From Candidatus Nealsoniibacteriota bacterium (lineage in GTDB: Bacteria > Patescibacteriota > Minisyncoccia > Minisyncoccales > GWA2-38-27), in NCBI GenBank assembly GCA_003556925.1, contig PWQC01000023.1:1-22379 (forward strand): a stretch of DNA of 22,379 bases, given 5' to 3'. This document shows positions 6,985 to 13,458 of the stretch, in pieces. Made by a program: the position numbers and the translations under genes. Every line of letters begins with the position of its first letter. Position 1 is the first letter of the stretch. The notes beneath the pieces are model-generated. The model did not search any database. It worked only from the letters and a program-made list of their open reading frames with translations, and was not told where the DNA came from.

Positions 6985-8247
6985 ATGTTAAAAAAAACCA
7001 ATGAACTTTCAAAATCGGAAATAGAATTAGAATTTTTAGTAGAAGCAAAAGATTTTAATCTTTTTTTTGACAGAGCCTTGGAAGAACTGTCGAAAGAGCT
7101 TGAAATTAAGGGATTTAGAAAAGGTAGCGTTCCCAAAGAGATTGCTCTTGAAAATATTAAAAAAGAAGCGATTCTTTCCAGGGCGGCTGAAAAAGCGGCT
7201 CAGAAAGAGTATGACCAATATCTTTCAGAAAACAAGATAGAGCCCATCTCTGCTCCGGAATTAACTGTTTTAAAATTAGCTGAAAATAATGATTTTGATT
7301 TTAAAGTAAAAGTTACTCTCCTTCCCGTTTTGGATCTTCCGGATTATAAGAGCATTGCCGGAAAGATTAAAAAAAATCCAGTAGAAGTTAAAGAAGAAGA
7401 GATCAAACAGACCTTGGATTGGCTTAAAAAAACAAGGGCCAAAAAATCTCTTAAAGAAGGAGCTGCGGAAAAGGGCGACCTAGTGGAGATTGAATACTCT
7501 TCAGATAAAACCGGCGATCAAAAGGATGTTTTTGTGCTTGGAGAGGGAAAAATGGTCCCAGGATTTGAAGAATCAATTATAGGTATGAAGGCGGGAGAAA
7601 AAAAAGAACAGGCAAAGATAAACATTCCTTTAAATTATAAGATTAAAGAGATAGCCGGCCAAGAGATAATTTTTACAATTAAGCTTATCTCTGTCTCGAA
7701 GATAGAGATGCCCGAAATTACCGATGAGTTTGCGAAGGGTGTAGGGAATTTTAGCAATGTTCAAGAATTAGAAAAAAATATAAGAAAAGGAATTGAACAA
7801 GAAAAAGAACAAGCGGAAAAAGACAGAAGAAGGGGGCAGATTTTAGAGACAATAGCTGAAAAAACAGAAGGAGATATACCTTCGGTTTTAATAGAGAGAG
7901 AAAATGAAAATCTGACTGCTAATTTTAAAGAGCAGATTAAGAGTAAAACAGGTCTTTCTTTTGAAGATTATTTAACAAAAGCTAAAAAGACCGAAGAAGA
8001 GATGCTTAAGTCGCTATCCGAAGAAGCAAAAAAAAGAGTAAAGCAGTTTTTAATCTTGAAACAGATAGCAGAGAAAGAAAAGATTGGAGCGTCAGAAGAA
8101 GAGATCAAAGAAGAATCTGATAAGATTCTAAAGAGATACCAGAGCACTCAAGAGGCAGAAAAAGATATTGACGCAAAGCAATTAAAAGCTTATACTGAAG
8201 AGGTAGTTAAGAACGAAAAGGTCTTTAAACTCTTAGAGAGCATATGA
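6985..8247 (+). CDS. tig: Trigger factor, ribosome-associated chaperone
   Basis: Trigger factor binds at the ribosome exit tunnel and shields nascent chains. The N-terminal domain has the ribosome-docking signature GFRKGSVP (43-50). A central FKBP-type prolyl isomerase domain spans about 145-240 ([25 protein letters not shown]). A long helical C-terminal chaperone domain follows. The 420-residue length is close to the usual 430. Its stop overlaps the clpP start by ATGA, so chaperone and protease subunit are translationally coupled; in many bacteria tig is followed by clpP and clpX, but clpX is not here. Confidence 0.92.
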   Translation: MLKKTNELSKSEIELEFLVEAKDFNLFFDRALEELSKELEIKGFRKGSVPKEIALENIKKEAILSRAAEKAAQKEYDQYLSENKIEPISAPELTVLKLAENNDFDFKVKVTLLPVLDLPDYKSIAGKIKKNPVEVKEEEIKQTLDWLKKTRAKKSLKEGAAEKGDLVEIEYSSDKTGDQKDVFVLGEGKMVPGFEESIIGMKAGEKKEQAKINIPLNYKIKEIAGQEIIFTIKLISVSKIEMPEITDEFAKGVGNFSNVQELEKNIRKGIEQEKEQAEKDRRRGQILETIAEKTEGDIPSVLIERENENLTANFKEQIKSKTGLSFEDYLTKAKKTEEEMLKSLSEEAKKRVKQFLILKQIAEKEKIGASEEEIKEESDKILKRYQSTQEAEKDIDAKQLKAYTEEVVKNEKVFKLLESI

Positions 8248-8828
8248 ACTTAATTCCAACTGTTATAGAGAAGACGAATTTTGGAGAGAGAGCTTATGAT
8301 ATATATTCTAGGCTTTTAAAAGAAAGAATAATCTTTTTGGTTGGACCGATTACTGACGGAGTAGCTAACTCTGTTATAGCCCAGATGCTTTTTTTGGCCA
8401 GCAAAGACCCCAAAAAAGACATTCAGCTTTATATCAACACCCCAGGAGGTTCGGTTACTGCCGGGCTGGCTATCTATGATACTATGCGATACGTTAAACC
8501 TCCTATAACAACTATCTGTTTTGGTATAGCCGCTTCTATGGGTGCTGTTTTGTTGGCAGCTGGAGAAAAAGGGAAGAGATTCTCCTTGCCAAATGCTGAG
8601 ATTATGCTTCATCAGGTTGCCGGAGGAGCTACTGGACAGGCGACAGAGATAGAAATTACGGCTAAGCAGATAATAAAAATTAAAAATAAATTAAATAAAA
8701 TCATTTCAAAATGTACCAATCAGCCCTTAAAAAAGGTAGAAAAAGACACTGATAGGGATTTTTATCTTTCAGCCGAAGACGCAAGGTTGTATGGCATAAT
8801 TGATGAGATGATTAAAACGAAAGATTAA
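8244..8828 (+). CDS. clpP: ATP-dependent Clp protease proteolytic subunit
   Basis: Serine peptidase subunit that forms the tetradecameric chamber and works with a Clp ATPase. The 194-residue protein keeps the full triad: Ser98 in [11 protein letters not shown], His123 in MLHQ and Asp172 in DTDRD. The NTPGGS oxyanion-loop region is at about 65-70. There is no long propeptide. It overlaps tig by 4 bases. The next gene is rny rather than clpX, so the ATPase partner must be encoded elsewhere. Confidence 0.96.
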   Translation: MNLIPTVIEKTNFGERAYDIYSRLLKERIIFLVGPITDGVANSVIAQMLFLASKDPKKDIQLYINTPGGSVTAGLAIYDTMRYVKPPITTICFGIAASMGAVLLAAGEKGKRFSLPNAEIMLHQVAGGATGQATEIEITAKQIIKIKNKLNKIISKCTNQPLKKVEKDTDRDFYLSAEDARLYGIIDEMIKTKD

Positions 8829-8846
8829 TTAACATGATTAACATAT

Positions 8847-10376
8847 ATGGGACAAATTACTTTAGCATTACTAGGGCTTGCCGTTTTAACGGTTGGTTCA
8901 ATTTTAGGTTATTATACAAGGCAGTCAGTTGCTAGGAAAAGAGCGGATGTAATAGAGCTTAAACTTAAAAATAGAATACTTGAAACTAAAAAAGAAGCCG
9001 AAGAGATTAAAGCCAAAGCAGAAGAAAAATCCTCTCAACTGATAGAGAAAGTAAACAAAGAGATAGAAGAACAAAGAAGAGAAATTTTCCAAGCGGAGAG
9101 GCTTTTAATGAAAAAGGAAAACCTTTTAGGTCAAAAGCAATCTCAGTTTGAGTCGAAAGAAAAAGACTTTACTGATCGACTAACAAAACTTAGAAAAATA
9201 AAAGAAAACTTGGCTTCTCTCGAAAGAGAAACAGAAGAAAAGTTGGAAAAAATTTCAAACCTTTCTAAAGAAGAAGCGAAAAAGGAATTATTGCTTAATG
9301 TTGAGATGCAGAGCCAAAAAGAGATTTTAGAAAGAATAAGAAAATTAGAAACAGAGGGGAGTGAAAAATATCAAGAAAAGGCAAAAGAAATTTTAGCTCT
9401 ATCTATTCAAAGGTTAGCTTTATCTCAGGCTCAAGAGATTACTACTACTACTGTTAATCTTCCTTCAGATGAGGTTAAAGGAAGGATAATCGGGAAAGAA
9501 GGGAGGAATATTAAAACTTTAGAAAAATTAACTGGAGTAGAAATTATCGTGGATGACACTCCTGAAGCGGTAGTTATCTCTGGATTTGATCCGGTTAGGA
9601 GGCATATTGCCAAAAATGCTTTAGAAAAATTAATTAAAGATGGAAGAATTCAGCCAGCCAGAATCGAGAAGACAGTGGAAGAGGCCGAAGAAGAGATAAC
9701 AAATCAGATTAAACAAGCCGGAGAAAAGGCCGTTTATGATTTAGGTATTATTGATTTCGACCCAAAGATTGTTCAACTTTTAGGAAGATTGTATTTTAGA
9801 ACAAGCTATGGTCAAAATGCTCTCATGCATTCCTTAGAAGTTGCTTATTTAGCCGGCTCTTTAGCCGCTGAGCTGGGTTTGAATGTTAAAGTAGTGCAAA
9901 AAGCAGGGTTGCTGCATGATATAGGTAAAGCGGTTGATCATCAAGTACAAGGTACTCACGTTGATATCGGAATAAGAATATTAGAAAAATTTAACGTAGG
10001 GAAAGAGATAATCGCCGCGATGAAATCACACCACGAAGAATATGCGAACGAAAGCTTAGAGGCGATTATTATTCAAACAGCAGATCAGATATCTGGAGCT
10101 AGGCCGGGGGCGAGGAAAGATAATTTAGAAAATTACATTAAAAGACTAGAAGAGCTAGAGCAGATAGCTACTTCTTTACCGGGAATTGAAAAAGCGTATG
10201 CCATTCAAGCGGGAAGAGAATTAAGGGTTTTTGTTAATGCTCAAAAAATAGATGATTTTGAACTAAAGAAAACCGCTAAAGAGATTGCTTCTAGAATTCA
10301 AGAGGAATTAAAATATCCAGGAGAGATAAAAGTAATAGTAATTAGAGAAAATCGAATAGTGGAATATGCTAGATAG
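8847..10376 (+). CDS. rny: Ribonuclease Y
   Basis: Membrane-anchored endoribonuclease that starts mRNA decay. The 509-residue protein shows the complete architecture: N-terminal membrane helix (3-22), long charged coiled-coil (about 30-190), KH domain (about 205-265, GRIIGKEGRNIK) and HD domain (about 325-420) with metal-binding His357-Asp358 in LLHDIGK plus a nearby SHHEE. Length matches the family (about 520). It follows clpP by 18 bases, joining nusA, tig and clpP as a transcription, folding and turnover group. No clear terminator follows. Confidence 0.95.
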   Translation: MGQITLALLGLAVLTVGSILGYYTRQSVARKRADVIELKLKNRILETKKEAEEIKAKAEEKSSQLIEKVNKEIEEQRREIFQAERLLMKKENLLGQKQSQFESKEKDFTDRLTKLRKIKENLASLERETEEKLEKISNLSKEEAKKELLLNVEMQSQKEILERIRKLETEGSEKYQEKAKEILALSIQRLALSQAQEITTTTVNLPSDEVKGRIIGKEGRNIKTLEKLTGVEIIVDDTPEAVVISGFDPVRRHIAKNALEKLIKDGRIQPARIEKTVEEAEEEITNQIKQAGEKAVYDLGIIDFDPKIVQLLGRLYFRTSYGQNALMHSLEVAYLAGSLAAELGLNVKVVQKAGLLHDIGKAVDHQVQGTHVDIGIRILEKFNVGKEIIAAMKSHHEEYANESLEAIIIQTADQISGARPGARKDNLENYIKRLEELEQIATSLPGIEKAYAIQAGRELRVFVNAQKIDDFELKKTAKEIASRIQEELKYPGEIKVIVIRENRIVEYAR

Positions 10377-10385
10377 TGTTTAAAA

Positions 10386-10430
10386 GAGTATCTATATGAT
10401 TCCGCTCGAACTTACTTTACCAAAAATTCC
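10386..10430 (+). repeat. 45-bp direct repeat, left copy
   Basis: Starts GAGTATCTATATGATTCCGC. It matches 11641-11685 at 43 of 45 positions (differences at repeat positions 35 and 38). It lies 10 bases after rny and on the outer side of the HEPN gene. The rest of the 218-bp gap (10431-10594) holds only micro-ORFs and A+T-rich sequence before the 3' end of the HEPN gene. Confidence 0.9.
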
Positions 10431-10594
10431 TGAACCGCGAAAGCTAGTCGCCACAAAACGATAGCCTACCTCGTACATTGGATTGGATGATGAAAACAAA
10501 CATCTCCACTAATCGCCTGAAACATGTCAGACAAACAAAACCACTGCCTTTTTACTAAGCTATGATATGCTGAGATATAATTTATTTAATAATT

Positions 10595-11020
10595 TTAAAA
10601 TAATGGCTTTTGAGAATTTAGATATTCTCTTGCATCTTTAATAGTTCTTCTTGCAAAATCAAAGTAACTTTTTGCTTCTTTTTCTGATATTATAATTCCT
10701 CCGTTATAAAGATCTGAATTTCTTTTTTTTCGCATTGCCTCTCCAATTATTTCGATATCTTCGTTGTTTAAAATTTGGGATAATTTTTCTAAAATTTTAA
10801 TATGATGCCCCCGTCTGCTTTTTATTCTAAATCCGTTAGAGGCAATCAAAGCAATCCCTGTCTTTATTAGGGCATCGTAAGTAAATTTGAAAATTACCTC
10901 TTCGTTTTCATTTTCAGCCGCTATTTTAATATTTTTTACGGCATTATTGAAATATCTATTAATTATTTCTTGCTTAAAATTCTTCTTTTCAAAAAACTTC
11001 ACATCAAAATTAATTTTCAT
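10595..11020 (-). CDS. HEPN-domain protein, probable toxin of a HEPN/MNT pair
   Basis: A 141-residue, mostly helical protein. The segment around GFRIKSRRGHHIKILEKL (63-80) and the C-terminal RKKRNSDLY (97-105) match the HEPN pattern, with the RN-x3-H motif present as Arg100-Asn101-x3-Tyr105, the Tyr form found in some HEPN families. HEPN proteins are commonly RNases acting as toxins; cleavage by this one is inference. It is downstream of, and overlaps by ATGA, the nucleotidyltransferase gene, the usual antitoxin-toxin arrangement. Both genes run against the surrounding genes and sit between direct repeats, suggesting horizontal acquisition. Confidence 0.75.
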   Translation of the reverse strand: MKINFDVKFFEKKNFKQEIINRYFNNAVKNIKIAAENENEEVIFKFTYDALIKTGIALIASNGFRIKSRRGHHIKILEKLSQILNNEDIEIIGEAMRKKRNSDLYNGGIIISEKEAKSYFDFARRTIKDAREYLNSQKPLF

Positions 11021-11586
11021 AAAATCTTAATGTATCTTTTAGAAAAAATATCTTCTAAAAAAGGATCCTTGTTTTTCATTTTTTTTTCAAACTCTTTTTC
11101 TGAAAAATCAATAACGCTTATTTCTCTCCCTGATTTTTTTTGCACCTTTGTAATAATCTTTAAAAGCTTTATATTATCAAAGCTTCCTACGACAAGAACA
11201 TCAATATCGCTTTCAACAGAAAGCTTATTTTTTACGTAAGAACCAAAAATGTAGGCGGAATTAATCCCCTCTATTTTTTTTAATTCATCTTTTAAAATTT
11301 TTTCGAAACCAAATTGTTTCAAAATTATTTCCCTATATTCTTTTAACAGGGGGAAGCTTTTGTTTAAAAAGAAAAATCTTTCTTTTCCTCGAAATTCGTC
11401 AGAAATTAATCCTTTGTCTTTTAATTCAATAAGTTTTTTATAAACGTTAGAGGGGTCTTCTTTAATAATCTTAGCTAGCTCATTAATATAAAAACGCTCA
11501 TTTTCGTTTAAAAAAAACAGGTTAAGAATTTTTTGGGTTACTTTAGAGCGGAAAGAAATCATAACATTATGGTTAATTATTACCAT
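11017..11586 (-). CDS. MNT nucleotidyltransferase with N-terminal winged helix, probable antitoxin
   Basis: A 189-residue protein with an N-terminal winged helix-turn-helix (about 15-75: FYINELAKII, NVYKKLIELKDKGLI) and a minimal nucleotidyltransferase domain with Gly115-Ser116 and Ser126-Asp127-x-Asp129, the GS-x9-SDxD signature. In characterised MNT/HEPN systems the MNT protein AMPylates a Tyr of the HEPN partner and neutralises it; the HEPN partner here has Tyr105 in its active motif. The winged helix may bind the gene's own promoter. The start at 11586 is chosen because the predicted transcript begins near 11590; Met9 (11562) is the alternative. Confidence 0.8.
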   Translation of the reverse strand: MVIINHNVMISFRSKVTQKILNLFFLNENERFYINELAKIIKEDPSNVYKKLIELKDKGLISDEFRGKERFFFLNKSFPLLKEYREIILKQFGFEKILKDELKKIEGINSAYIFGSYVKNKLSVESDIDVLVVGSFDNIKLLKIITKVQKKSGREISVIDFSEKEFEKKMKNKDPFLEDIFSKRYIKIL

Positions 11587-11587
11587 A
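11568..11587 (-). promoter_or_regulatory. Candidate operator over the MNT start codon
   Basis: Inverted repeat TATGGT (11568-11573) and ACCATA (11582-11587) with an 8-base A+T spacer. It covers the predicted start codon and lies just downstream of the -10, a plausible autoregulatory site for the winged-helix domain. The arms are only 6 bp, so chance is possible. Confidence 0.4.
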
Positions 11588-11596
11588 GTTATAGTA

Positions 11597-11625
11597 ATTA
11601 TAGCAAACTAAATATAAAGATGCAA
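11597..11625 (-). promoter_or_regulatory. Promoter of the MNT-HEPN operon
   Basis: On the minus strand, TTGCAT (11620-11625), a 17-bp spacer and a perfect TATAAT (11597-11602) with an upstream TGC (extended -10). The predicted start is about 11590, leaving about 4 bases before the ATG at 11586. Confidence 0.65.
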
Positions 11626-11640
11626 ATTATAAAAGATTTG

Positions 11641-11685
11641 GAGTATCTATATGATTCCGCTCGAACTTACTTTATCAGAAATTCC
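11641..11685 (+). repeat. 45-bp direct repeat, right copy
   Basis: Second copy of the sequence at 10386-10430 in the same orientation, at the promoter end of the MNT-HEPN operon. From here the sequence runs straight into the G+C-rich fold-back region. Both copies contain an ATG followed by IPLELTL codons, but the right frame runs into tRNA-Gly antisense and the left one stops after 22 codons. Confidence 0.9.
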
Positions 11686-11730
11686 GGCATTTGAGAGATG
11701 GCGCGCCGTCCACCCAGCATCTCGCCACCT

Positions 11731-11772
11731 GCCTGCCCCGAAGGAGTCACTCTGTGACCCTACGGGGCAGGC
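11731..11772. repeat. Fold-back I: inverted repeat with inner hairpin
   Basis: Perfect 10-bp arms GCCTGCCCCG (11731-11740) and CGGGGCAGGC (11763-11772) enclose a second perfect stem, GTCAC (11746-11750) and GTGAC (11754-11758), with a TCT loop. GCC (11724-11726) and GGC (11773-11775) may extend it. Confidence 0.85.
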
Positions 11773-11780
11773 GGCTAAAA

Positions 11781-11857
11781 CCCGCAAAATTTTTTCATTT
11801 TTCTTTCAAGGGTGCGTGCAAAAAAATTCTTCCAATCAAGGAATGAAATTTTGCGGG
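11781..11857. repeat. Fold-back II: 12-bp inverted repeat
   Basis: CCCGCAAAATTT (11781-11792) and AAATTTTGCGGG (11846-11857) are perfect 12-bp arms about 53 bases apart; inner CATT/AATG can pair after a 3-base bulge. Confidence 0.8.
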
Positions 11858-11858
11858 C

Positions 11859-11892
11859 TTTGCTTCCCTACTGACCTTTGTAGTAAAGCAAA
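11859..11892. repeat. Fold-back III: inverted repeat
   Basis: TTTGCTT (11859-11865) pairs with AAGCAAA (11886-11892), and the inner CTAC (11868-11871) with GTAG (11880-11883). It starts 1 base after fold-back II ends. Confidence 0.7.
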
Positions 11893-11898
11893 ACTCGA

Positions 11899-11976
11899 GG
11901 CGCAAAGCTTCCTCCGTCCCCACTTGCTTGCCGCGCTTCGCGCGGCTTGGGGTGAGAAGCGGTTCATCTTTGCGCC
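11899..11976. repeat. Fold-back IV: long nested stem-loop
   Basis: From outside in: GGCGCAAAG (11899-11907) with CTTTGCGCC (11968-11976); GCTTC (11907-11911) with GAAGC (11956-11960); CCCCA (11918-11922) with TGGGG (11948-11952); and apical GCCGCGC (11930-11936) with GCGCGGC (11940-11946), loop TTC. G11907 can pair in only one of the first two stems. Confidence 0.85.
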
Positions 11977-11983
11977 GCCCACG

Positions 11984-12002
11984 AAAAAGTCGGGAAAATC
12001 CC
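11984..12002 (-). terminator. Weak terminator candidate for the tRNA-Pro/Gly operon
   Basis: On the minus strand, a short GGGA-TTT-TCCC stem (11992-12002) is followed by GACTTTTT. It lies about 15 bases past the end of tRNA-Gly. The stem is only 4 bp, so this is tentative. Confidence 0.3.
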
Positions 12003-12016
12003 TGAAAGTCAAATTC

Positions 12017-12093
12017 TGGAGCGGGAGACGGGCCTCGAACCCGCAAACCTTTTGTTTGGAAAACAAATGCTCTACCAATTGAGCTACTCCCGC
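12017..12093 (-). tRNA. tRNA-Gly(TCC), CCA encoded
   Basis: The minus-strand cloverleaf has acceptor GCGGGAG/CTCCCGC, D stem GCTC/GAGC, anticodon stem TTTGT/ACAAA with loop TTTCCAA (anticodon TCC), T arm GCGGG-TTCGAGG-CCCGT, discriminator T as usual for bacterial glycine tRNA, and an encoded CCA (12017-12019). The variable loop is 6 nt, one longer than normal. Confidence 0.92.
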
Positions 12094-12094
12094 T

Positions 12095-12165
12095 TCGGGG
12101 TACTCGGATTTGAACCGAGACTAAATCCTCCCAAAGGACTCGTGCTACCGTTACACTATACCCCG
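12095..12165 (-). tRNA. tRNA-Pro(TGG)
   Basis: The 71-nt minus-strand cloverleaf has acceptor CGGGGTA/TACCCCG, D stem GTGT/GCAC, anticodon stem AGTCC/GGATT with loop TTTGGGA (anticodon TGG), T arm CTCGG-TTCAAAT-CCGAG and discriminator A. No CCA is encoded. It is transcribed ahead of tRNA-Gly with a single base between them. Confidence 0.92.
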
Positions 12166-12175
12166 CAATGCATTT

Positions 12176-12204
12176 ATGTTAACTTATTTCTTTTTTCTGG
12201 TCAA
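12176..12204 (-). promoter_or_regulatory. Promoter of the tRNA-Pro/Gly operon
   Basis: On the minus strand, TTGACC (12199-12204), a 17-bp spacer and TAACAT (12176-12181). The predicted start at about 12169 leaves a 4-base leader before tRNA-Pro. Confidence 0.6.
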
Positions 12205-12206
12205 TA

Positions 12207-12215
12207 TGCTATGAT
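12207..12215 (+). promoter_or_regulatory. Extended -10 promoter of the pilus kinase gene
   Basis: TGCTATGAT (extended -10, hexamer 12210-12215), with no good -35. It abuts the -35 of the divergent tRNA promoter. The predicted start at about 12222 is one base before the ATG at 12223, so the mRNA is probably leaderless. Confidence 0.5.
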
Positions 12216-12222
12216 AAAAAAT

Positions 12223-13092
12223 ATGGAGAACAGGAAATTTTTTGCTAACTGTCAGGAACTTAATATTCCTTTTTGGAAATGTCCTCAGTTTCTTTTTATC
12301 GTTATGGGGGCTATTATTGCTTTGAGCTCAATTACTATTTATCTAGTAGGAGTTAAATATACTCAGGATTTTTATTTAGTAGCACTAACCGCTGTTTTAG
12401 CTAATCTGTTTTTGTTTATCTTCTCTTTTTTAATTACCGAGAATTTTGAAAAAGCGATTCAAAATTTAAGAATAAAATCAGAATTAACTAGTATCGTTAT
12501 TCATAACTTAAGGTCACCTTTAACTAATATAAGATGGATAACGGAGGAAATGGACCTAGGAGAACAGAAAGAAGTTTTAAATAAAAACTTGAAGAGAATG
12601 GCCGAATTAACGGAGAATCTATTAGTTGTGACGAAGATAGAGAGTAAGAGCTTTACTCTAAACAAGACAAAATTTTTTTTAGACGAACTAACTCAAGAAG
12701 TCATTAACGGATTTTCCGATCTTTTTCAGATTCATGAAATTAAGGTTCATTTTGACGCTGAAAAGACGGAAGTGTTCGCTGATTACAGGCAAATTCGCAT
12801 GGTAATTGAAAAATTAATAGACAATGCCGTAAAATTTACCAGAGGAAGTGGAGAGATAAAGATAAGTATTTTCAAAAATGTTTTCAAAATTGAAGATCAA
12901 GGGGTTGGCATTCCCGCAAAAGAACAAAAACATATTTTTGAAAGATTCTTTAGGGCAAATAATAATTTAAATAAAATTAAAGGATCAGGCATTAGCCTTA
13001 ATATTGTCAAAAAAATAATAGACAAACATAGGGGTAAAATATGGTTCAAATCAAAAGAAGGAGAAGGAACCACTTTTTACTTTTCTGTTTGA
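12223..13092 (+). CDS. Membrane sensor histidine kinase
   Basis: A 289-residue kinase with two membrane helices at about 18-40 and 47-70, joined by a very short loop, so there is no extracytoplasmic sensor domain and no HAMP domain. The H-box is SIVIHNLRSPLTNIRW with phosphoacceptor His94. The HATPase domain has the N-box NAVKF (Asn201), DQGVGIP and GSGISLNIVKKI. Start choice: the frame is open further upstream, but that part is antisense to the two tRNAs; ATG 12223 fits the promoter and ATG 12211 lies inside the -10. It probably phosphorylates the receiver encoded 6 bases downstream and controls the pilus genes or motor. Confidence 0.88.
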   Translation: MENRKFFANCQELNIPFWKCPQFLFIVMGAIIALSSITIYLVGVKYTQDFYLVALTAVLANLFLFIFSFLITENFEKAIQNLRIKSELTSIVIHNLRSPLTNIRWITEEMDLGEQKEVLNKNLKRMAELTENLLVVTKIESKSFTLNKTKFFLDELTQEVINGFSDLFQIHEIKVHFDAEKTEVFADYRQIRMVIEKLIDNAVKFTRGSGEIKISIFKNVFKIEDQGVGIPAKEQKHIFERFFRANNNLNKIKGSGISLNIVKKIIDKHRGKIWFKSKEGEGTTFYFSV

Positions 13093-13098
13093 AATAAT

Positions 13099-13458
13099 AT
13101 GAAAAAAATATTAATTATTGAAGACGACCCTACTTTGCAAAAGACCTTGACTAACTTTTTAAAGGAATTTAAGGTTTTTTCCGCCTTTGATGGCCTTACT
13201 GGAATAGAGTTGGCCAAAAAAGAGAAACCTGATTTGATCATGCTGGATCTGATTATTCCCAGAATGGAAGGACTCTCTGTTTTAAAAAAATTAAAAGAAG
13301 AAAAAGAGACAGAGGTGATACCGGTAATCATTCTTACTAACTTAGAAGACCCGGTAAGAGTTGAAGGGGCTATCCAGGCGGGAGCAGTGGCTTATTTAAT
13401 TAAAAATCAATATTCTTTAAAAGAGTTATTAAAGAAAATTAAAGAAAATATAAGATGA
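13099..13458 (+). CDS. Stand-alone response regulator receiver (CheY/PilG-like)
   Basis: A 119-residue receiver domain with no output domain. The acidic pocket is Asp9/Asp10, the phosphoacceptor Asp50 (LIMLDLIIP), with Thr80 and Lys102 completing the switch. Without a DNA-binding domain it should act through protein contacts, for instance on the pilus motor; this is inferred from position. It lies between the kinase and pilB, and overlaps pilB by ATGA. Confidence 0.9.
   Translation: MKKILIIEDDPTLQKTLTNFLKEFKVFSAFDGLTGIELAKKEKPDLIMLDLIIPRMEGLSVLKKLKEEKETEVIPVIILTNLEDPVRVEGAIQAGAVAYLIKNQYSLKELLKKIKENIR

Noticed and set aside
10487..10558. 23-codon plus-strand micro-ORF between rny and the HEPN gene
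   Set aside because: It is too short, with no ribosome site and no recognisable motif; possibly debris of a lost gene.
11795..12078. Two overlapping minus-strand ORFs of 80 and 83 codons
   Set aside because: They lie in the same G+C-rich fold-back region in different frames. One is read through the tRNA-Gly sequence, and neither resembles a protein family.
11651..12082. 143-codon plus-strand ORF beginning IPLELTLSEIPAF
   Set aside because: It crosses all four fold-backs and ends inside antisense tRNA-Gly. Its left-hand counterpart in the other repeat copy stops after 22 codons, and the differences between copies change amino acids. Best read as non-coding.
12052..12222. N-terminal 57 codons of the long kinase frame
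   Set aside because: This part is antisense to tRNA-Gly and tRNA-Pro and upstream of the predicted promoter, so the kinase is started at 12223.
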